Shown piece after piece: positions 9,923-17,736 of a DNA stretch of 64,000 nucleotides. Below the pieces are notes generated by a model. It was not told the origin of the DNA, did no database searches, and worked only from the letters and a program-made list of their open reading frames with translations. The position numbers and the translations under genes are program-made. The DNA comes from Flavobacterium fryxellicola (lineage in GTDB: Bacteria; Bacteroidota; Bacteroidia; Flavobacteriales; Flavobacteriaceae), in the NCBI RefSeq assembly GCF_900143245.1, contig NZ_FRDK01000001.1, positions 558,001-622,000 of the forward strand, in the 5' to 3' direction. Numbering within the stretch: the stretch's first letter is position 1; every line of letters begins with the position of its first letter.

Positions 9923-9930
9923 TAACTTTG
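9923..9930 (+). promoter_or_regulatory. Candidate promoter -7 box (TAACTTTG)
   Basis: This is an exact match to the Bacteroidota TAnnTTTG box, about 170 bases before the DUF2452 gene. A TTG at the conventional spacing is not clear, and the implied leader is long. Confidence 0.4.
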
Positions 9931-10099
9931 CAACCAAACTTTTAAACAAAAGTAATTTTAAAGGAACAAATAGGTGATAGGTAAAAACTTTGGCGCAAAG
10001 CAAATCACTATTAATTCCTGTAAAATTGTATAAAAAATCGAAATGATATTTGGTATTTCTTTAGAATACAAGAAGTACTTTAAATTAAAATAAAATCAC

Positions 10100-10519
10100 A
10101 TGGAAAGTAAAAAACCCGATAATGTTGTTTATTCTGCTGAGGAAGGATTCAACGCTAATGTTTTGCCATACGCAACTAGTGTAGGAGCACCCGTAATTCG
10201 AGTTGATGATGTGGTGTCCTGGAAAAGTAGGGGAATCGATAACGTAAACAAAGAGCTTGGTAATAAGTTTAATGAACTCAGGTTGCAGTACCAAATTTTA
10301 ATGCAGGAATACGAATGGAACGAATTAGTGTATAGTGCTAAGTTTTCATTTGAACCTGTGATTGGCGAAATTTATCATTTGTACAGAGATGCCGAAGGAG
10401 TAAATTTCCTCTCTTTAATTGGACCTAATGAGTGGAACAAAGAACATATCGGAACCTTTAAACTCAACAGCGATAAAAAATGGATTTGTCTTAATGGGAA
10501 TGAGGCTTATTTGTTTTAA
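10100..10519 (+). CDS. DUF2452 domain-containing protein
   Basis: This 139-residue soluble protein has no signal peptide. The sequence NVVYSAEEGFNANVLPYATS followed by a helical middle and a C-terminal strand region (PVIGEIYHLYRDAEG, LSLIGPNEW) matches the DUF2452 family found across Flavobacteriia. Function is unknown. It stands alone with long noncoding stretches on both sides; a possible promoter lies at 9923. Confidence 0.8.
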   Translation: MESKKPDNVVYSAEEGFNANVLPYATSVGAPVIRVDDVVSWKSRGIDNVNKELGNKFNELRLQYQILMQEYEWNELVYSAKFSFEPVIGEIYHLYRDAEGVNFLSLIGPNEWNKEHIGTFKLNSDKKWICLNGNEAYLF

Positions 10520-10540
10520 AGTTCACGTACGGTACTGAAT

Positions 10541-10737
10541 AACCCGTTGTGTGTAATTAGTTTTTAATGGTGATTTTTCGTCAGTTCGAGTGATTTTTTT
10601 CCCGAAGCCTCGTGAACAAATCGTATCGAGAACACCAAAAATTAGTAGCAAAAACGATGCTTGATACATTTTTTGTTCCATTTCATTGCACCATAAACAC
10701 TCGAACTGACGTTTTTGATAATTGCACCCAACAGGTT
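10541..10737. mobile_element. MITE-like 197-bp element, copy 2
   Basis: It is the same length as the copy at 5361-5557 and similar throughout. The terminal repeats AACCCGTTGTGTG and CACCCAACAGGTT each differ by one base from copy 1. No target duplication is visible, consistent with an older insertion. It begins 21 bases after the DUF2452 stop codon and contains no ORF. Confidence 0.7.
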
Positions 10738-11522
10738 GTTGTATAATTAAATTATAGCTGCTTGGGCTTACCTACGTTTTAATCAAAAGGAAACAAATGC
10801 AAATAGAGGCTTTAGTTATTTCCGCCTTATACTGCAATTCTAGTTTTAAATCCCATTTACCCTAAAAATTAGCCCGCTTATGATCCCTAAATGGTGCTTA
10901 TAGTTGCTGATCAAAGTGGGTCGATAGTTTCCATCTGGATGACGCTATTGAGGTAGCTAAGTTGTTTTAATTTAGTAAAATTATTGCGAATGCAATGTTC
11001 TTTATGACCGTCCGCCTTTAGGACTACCTTTCTTTTTTTGCCACAGATTTAGAGTATTTTTACGGATTTCTAATACATCTAATTCGATTTTTCTTTAATG
11101 TGTGTAAATCTGTGAAATTTGTGTCAAAAAATAGTATTGGCACCACTTACGGATAGTCATCCTGTTCCTTTAATGGGTTAAAGTTTCTACATCATGATAT
11201 TTTAACGGTCTCTTAATGGATAAGTTACGGCCAATATACTCCTGTTTTATTTATTGAAAAATTTGTTTGTAAGAATAATAAGTTTCTTTAACTTTTGATT
11301 GCCTAGTAAAAGTACTTCTTTTCAAAATTTGTTAGCTATTTATAGTAATACTGTGTTTTTATTTTAATAAATTTATAAGTATTTAAATCGCTCATAATCA
11401 ACAAATAAGAAGTTGTTTTTCAAATTATACGTCAAAAAATGTACAGTCCCTAAAAATGAAAGTGCAACTACACTACGTACTTCAAGCACCAATAAAAACG
11501 GCTTCAACTTAAACTCACTAAC
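10738..11522. other. Long noncoding gap with degenerate repeat fragments
   Basis: No supported gene. Bases about 11040-11130 contain the 'ccacagatt ... aatctgtg' words seen in other gaps of this window (for example 31482-31776), suggesting decayed dispersed repeats. The remainder shows nothing recognisable. Confidence 0.5.
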
Positions 11523-12623
11523 ATGAAAACAATCTCAATTTTAAAGCGAACAGCAGGATTTTTTTGTATCGCATTCGCGCTATCATCCTGTAATAAAGCA
11601 GCTAATTTGTCTAATGAAACTAAAAAAGAGAATATGGGAACTACAACAGAAACTATGGAAGTGCACGATTTTGCAACAGATCCCCATCTGGACGAAGGGA
11701 CGAAGAAATTTTTGAAAGTTTTAAATACGGGTGGAACGCCTGTGGAACAACTTTCTAAAGAAGACGCACGAAATGTTCTGGTAAAAGCACAAGCATCCGT
11801 GAAAGTTGATGTTTCAGGAATTGATGAATCAGAAAAAACTATTACGGCAGACGGGCATACTGTAAAATTAAATATTGTGCGTCCTGCAGGCGTCACAGAA
11901 AAATTACCGGTATTCCTATTTCTTCATGGGGGCGGTTGGATATTAGGGGACTATCCTACTCATAAAAGATTAGTTCGTGACTTAGTTGTGCTCTCCGGAT
12001 GTGCCGCAGTATTTGTTAATTACACACCATCACCAGAGGCTAAATATCCAAAACCGCTCAATGAAATCTATGCGGCGACTAAATGGGTGGCCGAGCATGG
12101 GGATGAAATAAATGTTGATGGTAAAAAATTAGCTATTGTTGGGAATAGTGCAGGAGGGAATATGGCAATCGCTACTGGTTTGATGGCTAAAGAAAAAAAA
12201 GGTCCAGAAATAAAACTGATGGTGTTGCTTTGGCCTGTTGCCGATTCAGGATTTGATACGGACTCGTATAAAATGTATGCCAAGGACCGATTTTTAACCG
12301 CACCGCTAATGAAATGGATGTTTGACCAATATACCACTGATCCTAAAGAGCGCAAAGAAATATATGTATCGCCCTTACAGGCCACAATTGCACAGTTGCA
12401 AGGACTTCCTCCAACAACGATTCACGTGGCCGAAAATGATATTCTACGGGATGAAGGAGAAGCCTTAGGCAGAAAACTCGATGAAGCAGGTGTTGCTGTC
12501 ACCACCATACGATACAATGGCGTTATTCACGATTTTGGACTGCTAAATGCCCTTGCTGAATTGCCTACCACTCGCATCATGCTTGAAAACGTGGCGGCGA
12601 AACTCAAAAAAAGCCTAAAATAA
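11523..12623 (+). CDS. Alpha/beta hydrolase (HSL-type esterase) lipoprotein
   Basis: The 366-residue protein has a lipoprotein signal (ALSSCN). The hormone-sensitive-lipase signature is clear: HGGGW oxyanion motif near residue 138, nucleophile motif GNSAGG, and the His of VIHDFG near the C-terminus. It is presumably an outer- or inner-membrane-anchored esterase acting on short-chain esters. It is monocistronic, followed by a hairpin at 12634-12662. Substrate unknown. Confidence 0.9.
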   Translation: MKTISILKRTAGFFCIAFALSSCNKAANLSNETKKENMGTTTETMEVHDFATDPHLDEGTKKFLKVLNTGGTPVEQLSKEDARNVLVKAQASVKVDVSGIDESEKTITADGHTVKLNIVRPAGVTEKLPVFLFLHGGGWILGDYPTHKRLVRDLVVLSGCAAVFVNYTPSPEAKYPKPLNEIYAATKWVAEHGDEINVDGKKLAIVGNSAGGNMAIATGLMAKEKKGPEIKLMVLLWPVADSGFDTDSYKMYAKDRFLTAPLMKWMFDQYTTDPKERKEIYVSPLQATIAQLQGLPPTTIHVAENDILRDEGEALGRKLDEAGVAVTTIRYNGVIHDFGLLNALAELPTTRIMLENVAAKLKKSLK

Positions 12624-12633
12624 TTAAGTATAT

Positions 12634-12662
12634 TGTGGCGCCTTTTTGGCGCCATAATTTTA
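12634..12662 (+). terminator. Hairpin after the esterase gene
   Basis: TGGCGCC and GGCGCCA arms flank a T5 loop, extended by ATTG/TAAT, 10 bases after the esterase stop. The distal T tract is short (ATTTTAT), so efficiency is uncertain. Confidence 0.6.
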
Positions 12663-12680
12663 TGAAGAAGGAGTTGTAAT

Positions 12681-12845
12681 TCAAAAATCCACTATTGTAG
12701 TACAGTTAGATAGAAACCAGCGCTGCGCTGGTTTTTTTATTTTAGCTCTTTTCGAAGTGATTGCTGCTTCTGGCAAGGCTATATGTTTATCCAACTCGTT
12801 CTGGATTTCAGTAGACCAGAATTCTATTACAATTTGACATATTCC
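12681..12845 (-). pseudogene. Possible transposase C-terminal fragment
   Basis: A 54-codon open stretch without a start codon, bounded upstream by TAA, reads like the C-terminal part of an IS4/IS1634-type transposase: IQNELDKHIALPEAA followed by KAKIKKPAQRW-like residues (AKIKKPAQRWF), the region where such proteins typically have a basic stretch then PTLRW. The assignment rests on a short motif and is tentative. It overlaps the hairpin at 12714-12740 and borders the low-GC accessory patch. Confidence 0.35.
12714..12740 (+). terminator. Hairpin with T7 tail
   Basis: AACCAGC and GCTGGTT arms around a 5-base loop are followed by TTTTT. It could be a second terminator for the esterase transcript, or incidental structure within the transposase-like fragment. 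Confidence 0.45.
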
Positions 12846-12855
12846 TTATAAAAAG

Positions 12856-13125
12856 TTATCCATTCTCTAAATAATCATTAATAAAGTCGTTTTCTGCTTC
12901 AAATTCAGCTTCAAATTTCATCACAAATCTCGATGTTAATATTTCTACCCAACTTTGTATTTCTTCTTTTGAGTTTAAATCATTTAGGAAAAATAATTGC
13001 GTATTGTTCTCCGAGAAATTGTCATCAAAAAACAGGATAATATCTGATTTAAAACTATTAGCGAAATTTTCTGCAGGCTGATTTAGCACTTGTTCTAAGT
13101 GTTCTATTTTTTTAGATAGAGTCAT
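12856..13125 (-). CDS. Hypothetical acidic protein
   Basis: The 89-residue protein is acidic and helical: it starts with MTLSKKIEHLEQVL and ends with an Asp/Glu/Asn-rich tail. There is no signal peptide or transmembrane segment. I recognise no family. Its compact, acidic character and position beside the endonuclease cluster would fit a small accessory or inhibitor protein, but that is only a suggestion. Confidence 0.5.
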   Translation of the reverse strand: MTLSKKIEHLEQVLNQPAENFANSFKSDIILFFDDNFSENNTQLFFLNDLNSKEEIQSWVEILTSRFVMKFEAEFEAENDFINDYLENG

Positions 13126-13392
13126 TGTATGGATAGAAGTAATTATATTTTTTAAACTACAACTTGCTATTTTTTTGAGGCCTAGTTGTTACTGTTTATA
13201 TTTAATAATTTTTTATTTTAAATGTGGGGTTTGATTTTTAAAAACTATTTTGTTGTTTTTATTATAGCGGTAACTAAGGTTTTACTAAGCTGTGGTGAAA
13301 CGGATTTCGTACTTTATGATGTTATTGTGATTGGCAGCCATAATTTTGGAACATTGAGCGGGTGTGATACAATCCCTAATAATTCCAATTAT

Positions 13393-14181
13393 TTATTTTA
13401 TAAATCTAATTTGTAAATTAAGTTTTAAAAATAATTCGCCATTTTCCTCATAAATCCAACTATACTTATAAGGTTTAGTCTTTGAAGTGTTTGTTGAAAA
13501 ACCTGGATTAATCTCGTCTTCACTTGTGGCAGCTTGTTCAAACTTAGTGTGATTAATCAAATAATCTTCAAATTCATTCTTATTATAAATATGATAACAA
13601 ACTAAATCACTATTATCCTTTACAACAATAATACCGCCCGTTGCGTCATATTTACCTGTCCAAACTTTTTCGGGGGTCATTCCTAAAGCACTTTCAGTGA
13701 GAAATTTTTTTATTTTATATTCATAAAAAGGATGTCCTTTTGATATGTCAAATCCCAATGGATTTTGTGATTTTATTTTTTCTAATAAATCTGTAATTTT
13801 TGATTTACCAAATTTGTATTTATAATAAACCAAATATGATATTATTTCAGGCAATTGCGAGTCTATTAATTTTAAATTAAGTTGTAAGTTATCTGATTGA
13901 ACTTTTTTAAATTCTATTTTACAGCCTAAATTATCTAAATTATTTAATCGTAAAGCAATTTTAGAACTTTTAGTCCCATTAGTGACTTGTAAAGTTTCAG
14001 TATTGATTTTTTCTAAATCTAAAATTAAACCCGCAGGCTTTGTTATTTTGAAAATAAAGTTGTTTTCTGTATTACAACTAGCAAATGTGTATTCCTTTTC
14101 ATTTACAATTTTTATCTTAGAACTTAAAAGTTTTTCTTTAGATTTCAAATCTGAATAATCTGATGAAGTTAAATTTATCAT
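13393..14181 (-). CDS. HpaII-like type II restriction endonuclease, apparently N-terminally shortened
   Basis: The C-terminal half carries the features I associate with the R.HpaII family (CCGG cutters): NNFIFKI early, DATGGIIVVK, CYHIYNKNEFEDYL and the terminal LKLNLQIRFIK. The protein is 262 residues, whereas HpaII enzymes are about 350. The missing part is the N-terminus, where I would expect the catalytic segment, so nuclease activity is doubtful. It begins 3 bases after the 85-aa gene, in an apparent three-gene operon with an HNH endonuclease. No DNA methyltransferase is nearby, which a working HpaII-type system would require. Base composition is lower in GC than neighbouring housekeeping genes. 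Confidence 0.65.
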   Translation of the reverse strand: MINLTSSDYSDLKSKEKLLSSKIKIVNEKEYTFASCNTENNFIFKITKPAGLILDLEKINTETLQVTNGTKSSKIALRLNNLDNLGCKIEFKKVQSDNLQLNLKLIDSQLPEIISYLVYYKYKFGKSKITDLLEKIKSQNPLGFDISKGHPFYEYKIKKFLTESALGMTPEKVWTGKYDATGGIIVVKDNSDLVCYHIYNKNEFEDYLINHTKFEQAATSEDEINPGFSTNTSKTKPYKYSWIYEENGELFLKLNLQIRFIK

Positions 14182-14184
14182 AAT

Positions 14185-14442
14185 TTAAAATTTATAATAG
14201 TTCAAATTGCAATTCTCAAAATATTCACCCAGTTCACGCTCATTTTCAAAACTAATTTCACATTCAAATTTATTATCAAAAAAATTCAAAATATCAAGAA
14301 TATTATTGAAAACGCGGAAATGCCATCCTTCATAGTTATAAACATATACTATTCTCTTTTGTGTTGAATTTTCTAATAAAATAGTTTCAATTGTTCTTGA
14401 AGGACGTAAATAATTTATTTCAATTGCGGAATAATTGTTCAT
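14185..14442 (-). CDS. Hypothetical 85-aa protein between HNH and HpaII-like genes
   Basis: This small protein has several aromatic strands (RIVYVYNYEGWHFRVF) and an acidic C-terminal half (ECEISFENERELGEYFENC). Its ATG overlaps the stop codon of the HNH gene by four bases and its stop lies 3 bases before the HpaII-like start, so it is translationally coupled on both sides. I recognise no family. Coupling to nucleases makes a regulatory, inhibitor or subunit role plausible but unproven. Confidence 0.6.
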   Translation of the reverse strand: MNNYSAIEINYLRPSRTIETILLENSTQKRIVYVYNYEGWHFRVFNNILDILNFFDNKFECEISFENERELGEYFENCNLNYYKF

Positions 14443-15203
14443 TTAATAAAAATATTTTGATGATGATATTCTAAAAAATCCTTCGATGGAAGAAATTTAT
14501 CGGGTAAAATGATAGATTGATTTTCAAAATTTAAAAAGAAATCTGTTACAGCGTTTTCTTTTTTATAATCATTTAAATATTTAGAAATTTTAATTTTATA
14601 ATCAGTTGTAACGGTTAAAAAACCTTTATCAAAAGCCTTATCATGAATTGAATTTATACACAATCCATTGTGAGGATTTAATCTATTTTTTTGGTCTTTT
14701 GACCATGGTATAATATGACTTGCCACTAAAAAGTCTGGAATAGACAACCCAGTTATACAACATTTCAAATTATATGATGACAGAATTGTTGAACGAAAAA
14801 AATTTTGATTAACCCTAGCTTTTATTACCGTTTCTCTTTCTCTTCCTAAAGGTAAATTATCAATATTTATCTCAGAAGTTTTTTCAATTGGTTCATTAGA
14901 AAAATTAGAAATTAATACTTCGCTTTCATATGCAAGATTTTCCCAGTTACTATTGAATTCATTCCAAATAATCTCATCCATTTTACTAGCATTAGATAAT
15001 CCAACAATCCCTCTCTTTTTTAATTCTGGGTCAAAACTTCCAAAATTTCCAATTTTCATTTTTACTGAATTTGGACTTCTTCCAATTATTTTTGCAATCC
15101 GAATAATGTCTGGATGATTAGATCCAACTTTATTAAAAGGAATTTTACAATAAAGATTTAGTGCTACAATAGTTTGTTCTCTTGTCCAATTTTCTCTTGC
15201 CAT
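14439..15203 (-). CDS. HNH endonuclease
   Basis: The 254-residue protein has an N-terminal helical region with a basic motif resembling a DNA-binding segment (ENWTREQTIVALNLYCKIPF, then IAKIIGRSPNSVKMKIGNF) and a C-terminal HNH domain: CCITG, ASHIIPWS, NPHNGLCINSIHDKAFDKG. It lacks an obvious partner methylase. It is the first gene of the three-gene operon, with a promoter-like element at 15293-15325. HNH proteins of this layout occur as accessory or defence nucleases; the target is unknown. Confidence 0.85.
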   Translation of the reverse strand: MARENWTREQTIVALNLYCKIPFNKVGSNHPDIIRIAKIIGRSPNSVKMKIGNFGSFDPELKKRGIVGLSNASKMDEIIWNEFNSNWENLAYESEVLISNFSNEPIEKTSEINIDNLPLGRERETVIKARVNQNFFRSTILSSYNLKCCITGLSIPDFLVASHIIPWSKDQKNRLNPHNGLCINSIHDKAFDKGFLTVTTDYKIKISKYLNDYKKENAVTDFFLNFENQSIILPDKFLPSKDFLEYHHQNIFIK

Positions 15204-15292
15204 TTTATTTCTTTCAGAATTATAATAAAAATATCTAATGAAAAATACATTAAAATACTTGTCGTTTATTAGCCCGTTTATTTTGTTGTGAA

Positions 15293-15325
15293 CAAATGTA
15301 AATATTTATAATTGAGATTTCACAA
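15293..15325 (-). promoter_or_regulatory. Candidate promoter for the HNH operon
   Basis: On the minus strand TACATTTG (complement of 15293-15300) matches TAnnTTTG, with TTG (15323-15325) 22 bases upstream, within the spacing used by Flavobacterium promoters. It lies about 90 bases before the HNH start and just beyond the truncated XRE gene. Confidence 0.5.
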
Positions 15326-15332
15326 AACTATT

Positions 15333-15458
15333 TTAATGTTGAATTTTGTACAACAGGTTATAAGTTACATTCGAGATATTGGATAAATGCTCAATAGAGA
15401 TTTCTTTTTGTTCTCTAAGTAATTTTACCTTTTGACCAAATTTTTCTTTAATATTCAT
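15333..15458 (-). pseudogene. Truncated XRE-family (helix-turn-helix) regulator
   Basis: The frame encodes 41 residues that read as the first half of an XRE/Cro domain (KEKFGQKVKLLREQKEISIE, then HLSNISNVTYNLLYKIQ) before a stop. A complete domain needs about 55-60 residues, so the recognition helix is followed by almost nothing. Regulators of this kind often control restriction-modification genes, which agrees with the HpaII-like and HNH genes downstream. It is most likely a remnant. It is too short for many gene finders. Confidence 0.55.
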
Positions 15459-15478
15459 AGTTTATAAAATTAGATTTA

Positions 15479-15511
15479 CGCCTACAATTGACCCGCCTAC
15501 AGTTGTAGGCG
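15479..15511. promoter_or_regulatory. Palindromic candidate operator
   Basis: CGCCTAC occurs twice as a direct repeat (15479 and 15494), and the second copy forms a perfect 7-bp palindrome with GTAGGCG (15505-15511). The site ends about 20-50 bases upstream of the XRE start, the position expected for an autoregulatory operator. Binding is inferred. Confidence 0.4.
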
Positions 15512-15537
15512 AAGCAATTGTTTTTGTGAACAAGTTA

Positions 15538-15654
15538 TCAGCGTCTTGAAACGAAGATTTTTAGCTCTTCATATGTAAGTAAATACCAGTCAATCTGCTT
15601 TTTTGAGGGTCGGGTTTTGGAAGTCGTTCTCAAATAATTAAAAATAATTCTCAT
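15538..15654 (-). CDS. Small basic ORF (38 aa)
   Basis: ATG at 15654 opens a 38-residue frame with coding-like texture: a basic start followed by KKQIDWYLLTYEELKIFVSR. It may be a small protein or the end of a decayed gene in the accessory patch. No family recognised. Confidence 0.3.
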   Translation of the reverse strand: MRIIFNYLRTTSKTRPSKKQIDWYLLTYEELKIFVSRR

Positions 15655-15665
15655 GAAACCCAATT

Positions 15666-15813
15666 CCCCTAGCCCTGATCGCAGTGAAACTCCTTATGAA
15701 CTAGCCTTGAATTTTTTCTTTGGCTAAAAGAGCGACCAAAGGAAGCTCCTTTTTGGCTGTAGAAAAAACAAGGATAGGAATAAGAGTGGAGCGAAGAGCG
15801 GGAGTGGCTCCTA
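15666..15813. repeat. Dispersed palindromic repeat, member 1
   Basis: The unit begins CCCCTAGCCCTGATCGCAGT and ends GAGCGAAGAGCGGGAG, with imperfect complementary inner arms (CCTTGAATTTTTTCT / AGAAAAAACAAGG). It belongs to the same loose family as the repeats at 21687, 29340 and 33441: conserved outer words, variable hairpin centre, no coding potential. Confidence 0.5.
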
Positions 15814-15891
15814 ATTAATTTGGAGGGTGGATTGCTTTAATGCAAAAAAGCCCACCGTTTCCGATACTCTTTTACGAAATGTGTACAAAAC

Positions 15892-15924
15892 AAAAAAGAC
15901 TTTACATCACTGTAAAGTCTTTTT
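15892..15924. terminator. Bidirectional hairpin terminator
   Basis: AAAAAAGACTTTACA and TGTAAAGTCTTTTT arms around a 4-base loop form a strong stem with A/T runs on both sides. It lies about 65 bases beyond the tRNA-Asn terminator. Confidence 0.75.
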
Positions 15925-15989
15925 AAAAAGCTCCGGCTCTTGGACTTCCCGAAAAAATTCGGGATAAACCTCTCGCCAAAATTGTCCAC

Positions 15990-16021
15990 AAAAAAACCCG
16001 ATACTTTCGTATCAGGTTTTG
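15990..16021 (-). terminator. Terminator of the tRNA-Asn transcript
   Basis: On the minus strand the sequence AAACCTGATAC - GAAA - GTATCGGGTTTTTTT follows the tRNA 3' end by about 6 bases. One G-T mismatch aside, the stem is complete and ends in a T tract. Confidence 0.8.
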
Positions 16022-16026
16022 TTTTG

Positions 16027-16100
16027 CTCCCTCTCTTGGGCTCGAACCAAGGACCCTCTGATTAACAGTCAGATGCTCTAACCAACTGAGCTAAGAAGGA
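16027..16100 (-). tRNA. tRNA-Asn (anticodon GTT)
   Basis: The minus strand folds into a complete cloverleaf of 74 bases: acceptor TCCTTCT/AGAGGGA (one G-T pair), D arm with AGCTCAGTTGGTTAGAGC, anticodon arm TCTGA-CTGTTAA-TCAGA giving GTT, and T arm CTTGG-TTCGAGC-CCAAG. The 3' CCA is not encoded. It is a single-gene transcript with its own promoter and terminator. Confidence 0.95.
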
Positions 16101-16145
16101 AACTGAGCGATAAAAAGTAACTTTCGTTACATCTCTAAAGCGGTG

Positions 16146-16176
16146 CAAAGATAGGCTATCATTTGGTTTGTGCAAA
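16146..16176 (-). promoter_or_regulatory. Promoter of tRNA-Asn
   Basis: The minus strand carries TTTG (complement of 16173-16176), 19 bases, then TATCTTTG (complement of 16146-16153), an almost ideal TTTG-N19-TAnnTTTG arrangement about 45 bases upstream of the tRNA 5' end. It is the best promoter match in the window. Confidence 0.75.
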
Positions 16177-16203
16177 TAAAAATCAAATTTTTTTTAATTT
16201 TTT

Positions 16204-17547
16204 TTACTTCCCTAGAATTGCCTTGTAAATGTCGTTTCCGTTAGCAAATAGTAACAGTGTTATAAGTAATACGAAACCAACCATTTGTGCGTTCTCTAGG
16301 AATTTATCACTTGGTTTTTTACCGCTGATAATTTCGTATAATAAAAACATCACATGACCTCCGTCAAGCGCTGGAATAGGCAATAAGTTCATTACCCCAA
16401 GCATAATTGATAATAAAGCCGTGATATTCCAAAATACTTCCCAACTCCATGTATTAGGAAAAATATCAAATATGGCTTTAAAACCACCTACTTGTTTGTA
16501 AGCGCCGGTACTTGGACTGAAAATCATTTTTAATTGCTTGCCATATCCTACTAATTGATCCTTTCCTTTTGTAATTCCAACAGGAATCGATTCTATAAGG
16601 CTAAATTCTTGTTTGCTTACTTTGTAGTATCCTAGTTTTTCTAATGAATCCATGTTTAATCCTCCTACAGCAATCCCTAATTTCCCATCATTAGAAATAA
16701 GTACTGGAACCTGAACTTCTTTTTGATTTCTTAAAACAGTAGCAACAATCGTTTTGTTTTTGTTGTTTTCCAAAATCGTTTTTGCTTGATCAAAATATTT
16801 GGCAGGCTGCCCGTTTAGCGTCAATACAATGTCTTTAGGTTGAAGTGCAGTATTTTTAGATCCTTCAGCAATAGCTCCTACTACAAACGGCATTCGGATA
16901 CCTAACAACTGTACTTTTTCAAATTTTGATAATTGGTCTACAAAATCAATTGGCATTTTTAGAGTCTGCTCCGCTCCATTTCTTTTAATAAGAACCTCTT
17001 TTGCCATAATAACCTTCATGTTGATGTCGTTGTCAAACTTCAACACTTTTTGATTGTCGACAGATAGGATGTTGTCTCCAGTTCTAAATCCTACGTTTTG
17101 CATGGCTTGATTCTCTATTAATAAGCCATCTTTCAAATCAGCCGTAGCGATATAAGTATCACCATAAGCAAATGCCATTCCGATATAAATAATGAAAGCC
17201 AAAATAAAATTAACCGTTACGCCGCCTAACATGATAATTAATCTTTGGTAGGCTGGCTTGGATCGAAACTCCCAAGGTTGCGGTGGCAAAGCCATTTGTT
17301 CCTTGTCCATGCTTTCGTCAATCATTCCAGATATTTTAACGTAACCACCTAGAGGCAACCAACCAATTCCGTATTCGGTTTCGCCAATTTTCTTTTTGAT
17401 AAGGGAATATTTAACATCAAAAAATAAGTAGAATTTTTCGACTCTGGTTTTAAACAGTTTAGCAGGAATGAAATGTCCTAATTCGTGAAGTATAATCAGT
17501 AATGATAAGCTCAATAAAAATTGAGAAAGCTTTATAAATATGTCCAT
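16204..17547 (-). CDS. rseP: RIP metalloprotease RseP (site-2 protease)
   Basis: The 447-residue integral inner-membrane protein has the zinc motif HELGH at residues 21-25 in the first membrane helix, internal PDZ-like sequence (GDNILSVDNQKV; PKDIVLTLNGQPA), and the second catalytic motif NLLPIPALDGGH in a late helix. It cleaves membrane-bound anti-sigma factors and other substrates within the membrane. Length and start agree with the family. A promoter-like sequence lies at 17576-17609. It ends 100 bases before the tRNA-Asn gene, which has a separate promoter. Confidence 0.95.
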   Translation of the reverse strand: MDIFIKLSQFLLSLSLLIILHELGHFIPAKLFKTRVEKFYLFFDVKYSLIKKKIGETEYGIGWLPLGGYVKISGMIDESMDKEQMALPPQPWEFRSKPAYQRLIIMLGGVTVNFILAFIIYIGMAFAYGDTYIATADLKDGLLIENQAMQNVGFRTGDNILSVDNQKVLKFDNDINMKVIMAKEVLIKRNGAEQTLKMPIDFVDQLSKFEKVQLLGIRMPFVVGAIAEGSKNTALQPKDIVLTLNGQPAKYFDQAKTILENNKNKTIVATVLRNQKEVQVPVLISNDGKLGIAVGGLNMDSLEKLGYYKVSKQEFSLIESIPVGITKGKDQLVGYGKQLKMIFSPSTGAYKQVGGFKAIFDIFPNTWSWEVFWNITALLSIMLGVMNLLPIPALDGGHVMFLLYEIISGKKPSDKFLENAQMVGFVLLITLLLFANGNDIYKAILGK

Positions 17548-17575
17548 TGTTTAATTTAAGTTCTTTTATAACTCA

Positions 17576-17609
17576 CAAAAGTAAGGTTTTCTATTTGTTT
17601 ATTTTGCAA
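17576..17609 (-). promoter_or_regulatory. Candidate promoter of rseP
   Basis: TACTTTTG (complement of 17576-17583) matches TAnnTTTG, with TTG (complement of 17607-17609) 23 bases upstream. It lies about 30 bases before the rseP start. Confidence 0.5.
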
Positions 17610-17736
17610 TAATTGTTCCATACCGTTTTAAATGTTTGTTAATTATTGGAAATTCAATCCCTCTTTTGGCCGGTGTCCCTTAACTTTACTTTTTGAAACG
17701 ACTCGTTCTCGTTTCGGTCACTTTAAAATCTATTGT

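Noticed and set aside
13222..13416. 64-codon frame downstream of the HpaII-like gene
   Set aside because: It overlaps the 3' end of the minus-strand gene, has no family-like sequence and no promoter, and its composition fits chance in AT-rich DNA.
15925..15985. tRNA-like 3' end between the two terminators (CCGGAGC-type words)
   Set aside because: A short stem and acceptor-like tail are visible on the minus strand, but no D arm, anticodon arm or 5' acceptor strand could be found.
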